A stretch of 64,000 nucleotides of DNA from Ruminococcus sp. Phil11 (lineage in GTDB: Bacteria > Bacillota > Clostridia > Oscillospirales > Ruminococcaceae): assembly GCA_001940925.1 (NCBI GenBank), contig MSGZ01000027.1:62001-126000 (forward strand). The letters are read 5' to 3'. Below the pieces are notes generated by a model. That model was given only the letters and a program-made list of their open reading frames with translations. It was not told the origin of the DNA and made no database searches. Both the position numbers and the translations under genes were made by a program. Below, piece after piece: positions 58,346 to 64,000 of the stretch (positions are counted from its first letter, which is position 1; each line of letters opens with the position of its first letter).

Positions 58346-59716
58346 ATGCTGCAGAAGAAAAAGCTTTACCGCGATCTGATGGCGATCGTCGCACCGATCG
58401 CGTTCCAGTATCTGATGTCCTCGCTCGTGACGGCCTCGGATGCGTTCATGCTGGGCTTTCTCGATCAGACGCCGCTTTCGGCGGCATCGCTGGCGGGACA
58501 GATCGCCTTTGTGTTCAGCCTGTTCTACGGCGCATTCGTCGGCGGCCTCAGCGTGCTGGCGGCGCAGTACTGGGGCAAAAACGACCGCCGTACCGTCGAA
58601 GCGGTCTATGCGATGACGATGCGCTATTCGCTGGCGACCGGGCTGCTGTTTACGGCGGCGACGGCACTGTTTCCGCAGATCATCATGCGGTTCTTTACCG
58701 CTGATCCGGAGCTGATCCGGCTCGGCGCAGTGTATCTGCGGACAGTCGCGCTCTCCTACGTTCTGACCGGCTTTTCGCAGGCAAGCTTCGGCATCATGAA
58801 GATCTGCGGGCAGGCGGGGCTCAGCTCGCTGATCGGTTCGCTGTCGGTCGTGCTGAACATTGTGCTGAACTATATCCTGATCTTCGGCAAGTGTGGGCTC
58901 CCGGAAATGGGTATCGCGGGCGCGGCACTTGCAACGGTCATTGCGCGCGTATTTGAATCGGTTTTCGTGCTGGTGCTGATGCGGCGCGGCAAATGTCTCC
59001 CGCTGCGCATCGGGATGATGCTGAGCGGAAAACGCACGGAGCTCCGCCGCGATTACTGGAAATATACCGTGCCGCTGCTGCTGAATCAGCTTGGCTGGGG
59101 CGGCGGCGTGACGATGTACTCCGTTATCATGGGACATCTCGGAAATGACGCAACTGCTGCCAATTCGATCGCGGGCATTGTCCGCGGCATGATCGCGAGC
59201 TTTTGCTGGGGCATCGCGACGGGTGTCGGCATTCTTCTCGGCGGGATGCTCGGGCGCGGCGAGCTGGATGATGCCAAAAAGGCGGGCGGCAGCTTTGTCC
59301 GGTTTTCGCTGTGGGTCGGTGCCGGCTCCGGACTGGTGATTCTTGCTGTCACGCCGCTGGTGCTGCATGTCACGACACTGACCGGTCAGGCGCAGGTCTA
59401 TCTGAAATATATGATGCTCATGGCGTCATACTATATTATAGGAAACTCGCTCAATTCTACAGTCATTTCGGGAATCTTTCCCGCAGGCGGCGATACGCGC
59501 TTCGGTATGATCTGCGATATCGTGACGCTATGGTGCGTGGTCGTACCGCTCGGCATGATCGCCGCATTTGTGCTGAAGCTTCCGGTGCTGGCCGTCGCAT
59601 TTATCCTGACGCTCGATGAATTTGTCAAGATCCCGGCGGTATACCGGCACTATATGAAATACGAATGGATCAAAAATCTGACAAAGGAGCAGGAGCTGCA
59701 TACAGAGGAGGGATGA
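58346..59716 (+). CDS. MATE family efflux transporter
   Basis: IAFQYLMSSLVTASDAFMLGFLDQTPLSAASLAGQIAFVFSLFYGAFVGGLSVLAAQYWGKND. Confidence 0.93.
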   Translation: MLQKKKLYRDLMAIVAPIAFQYLMSSLVTASDAFMLGFLDQTPLSAASLAGQIAFVFSLFYGAFVGGLSVLAAQYWGKNDRRTVEAVYAMTMRYSLATGLLFTAATALFPQIIMRFFTADPELIRLGAVYLRTVALSYVLTGFSQASFGIMKICGQAGLSSLIGSLSVVLNIVLNYILIFGKCGLPEMGIAGAALATVIARVFESVFVLVLMRRGKCLPLRIGMMLSGKRTELRRDYWKYTVPLLLNQLGWGGGVTMYSVIMGHLGNDATAANSIAGIVRGMIASFCWGIATGVGILLGGMLGRGELDDAKKAGGSFVRFSLWVGAGSGLVILAVTPLVLHVTTLTGQAQVYLKYMMLMASYYIIGNSLNSTVISGIFPAGGDTRFGMICDIVTLWCVVVPLGMIAAFVLKLPVLAVAFILTLDEFVKIPAVYRHYMKYEWIKNLTKEQELHTEEG

Positions 59717-60183
59717 CTGTGGATACGCTGGAACTCACGGATTCGTTTTTGCAGGAGGCGCAGGCGGTTATGGGCTGTGACCCGGACATTCCGATGCACT
59801 ACCGCATTCTCTGCAAGCTGAATCAGGAGAATGAACTCGATACTGCAAAACGGTTTCTCGAAGCGAACCGTGCGCTTTTTCAGGGTCGGTATGCATATCT
59901 GGTGCTGCAGTCCGCGGTTGAGATGTGCCTGAATCTGGTTGCGGATGAAAACGGCGCAGTCTACCGCAATTCGCAGACGCTCCCGAAGGAACATATTTAC
60001 CGGCCTGCTCCGGCGGAAACGGAATACATTGCGTATCTGCTCCGGAACGGTGCCGACCCGCGCCTGCCCGAACAGTTTGACCAGTATGAACATCTTGCGG
60101 ATATGGAACAGGATTGCTCGCATCAGTGCGGCGTCCGGTTTGATCTCTCGGAGATCAGAGCATTGTTTGACAAGTATTGCTGA
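59713..60183 (+). CDS. Hypothetical protein
   Basis: ATGA overlap with the MATE gene; GGAGGG upstream; 156 aa. Confidence 0.75.
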   Translation: MTVDTLELTDSFLQEAQAVMGCDPDIPMHYRILCKLNQENELDTAKRFLEANRALFQGRYAYLVLQSAVEMCLNLVADENGAVYRNSQTLPKEHIYRPAPAETEYIAYLLRNGADPRLPEQFDQYEHLADMEQDCSHQCGVRFDLSEIRALFDKYC

Positions 60184-60240
60184 TGCTTCGGCGGCATCAG
60201 CGGTACAGGATCAGAATAACGACAGAACGAGGTATGAATC

Positions 60241-60948
60241 ATGAAATTTGTCATTTCACATTTATCCAAGCATTTTGAGAAAAAGGAAGTGCTCCGGGAC
60301 ATTGATTTTGCGTTTGAGGACGGCAAGATCTACGGTCTGCTCGGACGGAACGGCGCGGGCAAGACCACGCTGTTCAACTGCATCAACGGCGACCTGAAGC
60401 CGGACGGCGGAACCTTCTCGCTGGAGGAAAACGGGCATCTGCGTCCGATGAAAAGCGACGACATCGGCTATGTGCTCTCCACGCCGACCGTGCCGGAGTT
60501 CCTGACCGGACGGGAGTTCCTGAAATTCTTTATCGACATCAACCGGGAGCGCATCCCGCAGACCGCCGAGCCGGACGCTTACTTTGACTATGTGAGCATT
60601 GCGCCGGATGACCGCGACAAGCTGCTCAAGGATTATTCCCACGGCATGAAGAACAAAATGCAGATGATCGTCAACATCATCTCGGAGCCGAATCTGCTGC
60701 TGCTCGACGAGCCGCTGACCTCGCTGGACGTTGTTGTCGCGGAGGAAATGAAGGCACTGCTCCGCACGCAGAAGCAGGGGAAGATCATTATTCTTTCGAC
60801 GCATATCCTTGACCTGGCGCTCGACCTCTGCGATGAGATCGTGCTGCTGAATCACGGCGTACTGGAGCCTGTGGACAAATCGAACCTCGACAGCCAGGGC
60901 TTCCGCGAAAAGATCATCGAGGCACTGCGGGAGGAAGATCATGGTTAA
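60241..60948 (+). CDS. ABC transporter ATP-binding protein
   Basis: GLLGRNGAGKTTLFNCING, YSHGMKNKMQMIVNII, LLLLDEPLTSLDVV. Confidence 0.93.
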   Translation: MKFVISHLSKHFEKKEVLRDIDFAFEDGKIYGLLGRNGAGKTTLFNCINGDLKPDGGTFSLEENGHLRPMKSDDIGYVLSTPTVPEFLTGREFLKFFIDINRERIPQTAEPDAYFDYVSIAPDDRDKLLKDYSHGMKNKMQMIVNIISEPNLLLLDEPLTSLDVVVAEEMKALLRTQKQGKIIILSTHILDLALDLCDEIVLLNHGVLEPVDKSNLDSQGFREKIIEALREEDHG

Positions 60949-62533
60949 GACATTCCGGCAGGCCTTCCGGGTCAGGTGCGCATACCGCGCCAATTCGTTC
61001 CTGTATGCGCTGAAGCAGATCCCGATCCTCAAAAAGGCGATCCCGCAGGAGGCGTACTCCGTACCTGTTCTGAAGGTGCTTGCGGTCATCGCGTTCGCGA
61101 TTTGGGAGATCGGCTTCACCTTTGTACCGAAAGCTGCCTATCTCGGCGGGATCGTGCTGGCACCTTCAATCTCGATCGCGGATAGGTACGAGCTCCGCAT
61201 TCCGGCGCAGCAGGTTTTCCTGCATATCCTTGTCCTGCTGACGGCCGCAGGCGGCATCATCAATAACAAGCTGCTCAACAGCACCAAGCTCGCGCATTAT
61301 ACGGTCAGCCTGCTGCGCATGGATGCGAAGCGGTACACGCTCTCCGATTTTGTGTATCAGCAGATCCGGTTCTTTGCCGGCTTCCTGCCGTTTACGCTGC
61401 TGTTCGGCAGGCTGGCGAAGGTTCCGCTCTGGCTCTGCCTGCTGCTGCCGTTCTCCGTGGTCGGCTCCAAGCTGATCGGCGGCGCATTTGAGCTGTTCTG
61501 CGAAAAGCGGTTCGGCATCGTGCCGGAAGAAGGCAAAATGAGCTTTGCTTCAACGCTGTTCGCGCTGCTGATGCTCTGCGGTGCTTTTATCCCGCCGCTG
61601 CTCGGCTTCGTGATCCCGCAGGCGGTCAGCACGGCCGTTCTGCTCGCGATGATCCCGCTCGGCATTCTCTGCATCCGTCCGGTATGGGCGTTCAGCAGCC
61701 TCGGCTATAAGACGCTGACGAACCGGCTGCAGGTGAGCGCGATGAATCAGATGAACAATGCAAAGGCGAACGCGAAGAAAAACGCGGAGAAGAATATCTC
61801 CGCCGACCCGAATGTCACGAGCAGCAAGAGCGGCTTTGAGTTCCTGAACGAGCTGTTCGTCAAGCGGCACAGCAAGATCCTTTGGAGCACCACGGAGAAG
61901 ATCGCGCTGATTGTGGGCTGTATCATTCTGGGCATTCTGATCGTGGTGCTGCGCTTCCCGGATACCCGTCCGGGGATCAACGCGTTCCTGATGACAAAGC
62001 TGCCGCTGCTTTGGTTTATCCTCTACGCGCTGAACCGCGGTATGAGCTTCACGCAGGCCTGTTACATGAACTGTGACCACGCCCTGCTGACCTATCCCTT
62101 CTGCAAGAAGCCCGGCTCGATCCTGCGGCTGTTCCGGATCCGGCTGCGGGAGATCTCGAAGATCAATGCAGTCCCCGCCGCGATCCTCGGCTGCGGTGCC
62201 GCGCTGCTGCTGGCACTCTCCGGCGGCACGGACAATCCGCTGAATTACGCGGTGCTGATCGTTGCGCCGCTGGCCGTCAGCATGTTCTTCTCGATCCACT
62301 ATCTGATGCTGTATTATCTGTTCCAGCCGTATACGGTCGGCTCGGAAATGCGCGGCGGACCGTATACGCTGATTTCCGGCGGCACGTATTTCGTCTGCTA
62401 TATGATGATGCAGGTGAAGCTCCCGACGCTGATGTTCGGGCTGATGTGCATTCTGTTCTGCGTCTGCTACTGCCTGATCGCGTATGCGCTGGTCTACAAA
62501 TTTGCCCCGAAAACCTTTAAGCTCCGGAGCTGA
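60941..62533 (+). CDS. ABC exporter membrane protein
   Basis: 530 aa polytopic ORF overlapping the ATPase gene by 8 nt. Confidence 0.82.
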   Translation: MVKTFRQAFRVRCAYRANSFLYALKQIPILKKAIPQEAYSVPVLKVLAVIAFAIWEIGFTFVPKAAYLGGIVLAPSISIADRYELRIPAQQVFLHILVLLTAAGGIINNKLLNSTKLAHYTVSLLRMDAKRYTLSDFVYQQIRFFAGFLPFTLLFGRLAKVPLWLCLLLPFSVVGSKLIGGAFELFCEKRFGIVPEEGKMSFASTLFALLMLCGAFIPPLLGFVIPQAVSTAVLLAMIPLGILCIRPVWAFSSLGYKTLTNRLQVSAMNQMNNAKANAKKNAEKNISADPNVTSSKSGFEFLNELFVKRHSKILWSTTEKIALIVGCIILGILIVVLRFPDTRPGINAFLMTKLPLLWFILYALNRGMSFTQACYMNCDHALLTYPFCKKPGSILRLFRIRLREISKINAVPAAILGCGAALLLALSGGTDNPLNYAVLIVAPLAVSMFFSIHYLMLYYLFQPYTVGSEMRGGPYTLISGGTYFVCYMMMQVKLPTLMFGLMCILFCVCYCLIAYALVYKFAPKTFKLRS

Positions 62534-62548
62534 AAAACTTAGATTTCA

Positions 62549-62597
62549 GGCGGCCTTTCTTCCCGTGAACGGTACGGGAGGGGAGGCCGCCGAAATT
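62549..62597 (+). terminator. Rho-independent terminator
   Basis: GGCGGCCTttcttCCCGT..ACGGGaggggAGGCCGCC followed by GAAATTTTT. Confidence 0.8.
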
Positions 62598-62929
62598 TTT
62601 GCACGCAGGTTTTCCGGTTTTATTCAAATTGGATTATTTTCATCAATAATTGCGCTTTGTAATAATTAAGGATCGCAAGGTTTTGCAGCGAAAGTGCAAT
62701 ATGTGGGAAAAACTGATGTGAAATCATGTTTTTTGATTGTTAACAGGAGTGAATAATGAATATATGCAGATTCCGGGGCTGTTCTGAACTCCGCAATATC
62801 GGACTAGATTTCATTTGTCAAATGTGATATAGTATTGATATCCGGGAAGCGAACCGTTCTGATGAGCGGCATTTTTGTATTCATTTCTGCTTTCGTTCCG
62901 CGGACATCACACCACAGAAGGAGCAGTTT

Positions 62930-64000
62930 ATGAAACAAGGATTCAGAAGAACGGCTGCGGCAATGATGACGCTGGCTTTGATAAGCTCGGTGATGAGCTT
63001 TCCGGCGGCGGCATACGGAAGCGCACCGGAGTATTTCAATGCGAACTGGACGCTGAAGGCAGCAACGCTTTCTTCATCGGCCGGAACGGCGGACTGCGTT
63101 GTCATCAAGGATTATCCGAGAAGCTCTTACTACATGTATAACATGCCGTACAACATCAAGATCGCAGATTACTACAAGGATCAGGGCAACAAGACGCAGA
63201 ACTATCCGCTGACCAACCAGCTGTATGCATACAATAAAGTGTATGACAGCAATGCGAAGAAGAACGAATACATCAGCTTCATGAACAATCTGGCGGCTGT
63301 GTATCAGTATTACCAGTCCATGGGATTCAGCTATGCGGGGAGCAATACGGAGATCACGCTGAACGGTGTTACGACCGGTTCAAGGAACGATACCACGATC
63401 TATGCTTCGTTTGCACACAGCGGTGAGAATCAGGCGGATGCGACCTCCGATTACGGCATGATGGTGTTCGGCGGCGGGCATAATTATCTGAGCCCGCTGT
63501 ATCTGGACAAGGAATGCGTGGCGCATGAGTTCGGTCATCTTGTGACGGAGCAGCTCTGCGGATGGCACGGCAATCAGATGAGTGCACATATTGATGTGGG
63601 TGCGCTGGCCGAAGCATACAGTGATATTTTTGCAGAGCTGATGAGCGACACGCCGGACTGGAAGGTCGGTGCGGGTGCATATAAGAACAATGTCTCCAAG
63701 CGGTACTGCTTCAGAAACATCGCTTCTCCGAGCGCGACCTGTCAGGTCACTGCCGGCGGTGCCGATATCTATAAGAATTACCATGCGCAGTATGTTGACT
63801 GGATGCGTGAAGCCGGTGCAACGACCAGCTATGCAGCCTCAACCGTGTTTTCACATGCTGCCTATCTGATGTATCAGGGCGGCATCCCTGCTTACGATCT
63901 CCGCAATATCTGGTATCAGTCTCTCACAAAGTATCCGGAGGTTCAGTATATTGATCACATGTCCTGCCGCCGTGCCGTTCTGGAAGCAGCGACCGAGTAT
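62930..64000 (+). CDS. Thermolysin-like (peptidase family M4) secreted metalloprotease, truncated by the window end
   Basis: Open frame from ATG 62930 to the window edge (absent from the ORF track because no stop is present). Signal peptide MKQGFRRTAAAMMTLALISSVMSFPAAAYG; CVAHEFGHLVTEQL (HExxH) and GALAEAYSDIFAELM (third zinc ligand Glu). Confidence 0.9.
   Translation, partial: MKQGFRRTAAAMMTLALISSVMSFPAAAYGSAPEYFNANWTLKAATLSSSAGTADCVVIKDYPRSSYYMYNMPYNIKIADYYKDQGNKTQNYPLTNQLYAYNKVYDSNAKKNEYISFMNNLAAVYQYYQSMGFSYAGSNTEITLNGVTTGSRNDTTIYASFAHSGENQADATSDYGMMVFGGGHNYLSPLYLDKECVAHEFGHLVTEQLCGWHGNQMSAHIDVGALAEAYSDIFAELMSDTPDWKVGAGAYKNNVSKRYCFRNIASPSATCQVTAGGADIYKNYHAQYVDWMREAGATTSYAASTVFSHAAYLMYQGGIPAYDLRNIWYQSLTKYPEVQYIDHMSCRRAVLEAATEY

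Overview
64 kb of a GC-rich Firmicutes chromosome. The Ruminococcus/Oscillospiraceae-like assignment is inferred from gene content, a dockerin-like loop and promoter style, not from a marker search. Both strands are densely coding; I saw no rRNA, tRNA, CRISPR array, transposase or phage genes. Main blocks, left to right: sugar ABC importer tail (1-2083); two COG0523/G3E-type GTPases, one with a long His/Asp/Glu repeat (2901-5073); a 2-hydroxyacyl-CoA dehydratase activase-like protein (5629-8598); a surface polysaccharide locus (about 9581-23227) with sugar-phosphate transferase, ManC, Gmd, an Rmd-like reductase, GT4 enzymes, a Wzm/Wzt-type exporter whose Wzt has a C-terminal cargo-binding-like domain, and a coiled-coil + glycosyltransferase + methyltransferase fusion; ECF sigma factor with an anti-sigma-like protein carrying a dockerin-like loop; a response regulator / ABC / three permeases / histidine kinase module; transglutaminase-like and SGNH proteins; the rimP-nusA-ylxR-ylxQ-infB-rbfA-nrnA-truB-ribF operon; a Gld-type ABC cluster; putP and fhs; a vWA lipoprotein with a structured leader and a coupled 49-aa secreted peptide; assorted housekeeping genes; an ABC exporter; and the start of an M4 metalloprotease. 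Most notable candidates: (i) an apparent D-rhamnan-type ABC-transporter-dependent polysaccharide system in a Gram-positive-like genome, with a possible WbdD-like chain terminator; (ii) a four-copy intergenic repeat family with conserved and covarying hairpins; (iii) two unassigned structured RNA candidates flanking the vWA gene; (iv) a possible attenuator before rimP-nusA; (v) a GTPase apparently fused to a TIGR03943/DUF1980-like domain. All family assignments come from reading motifs, not from database searches.
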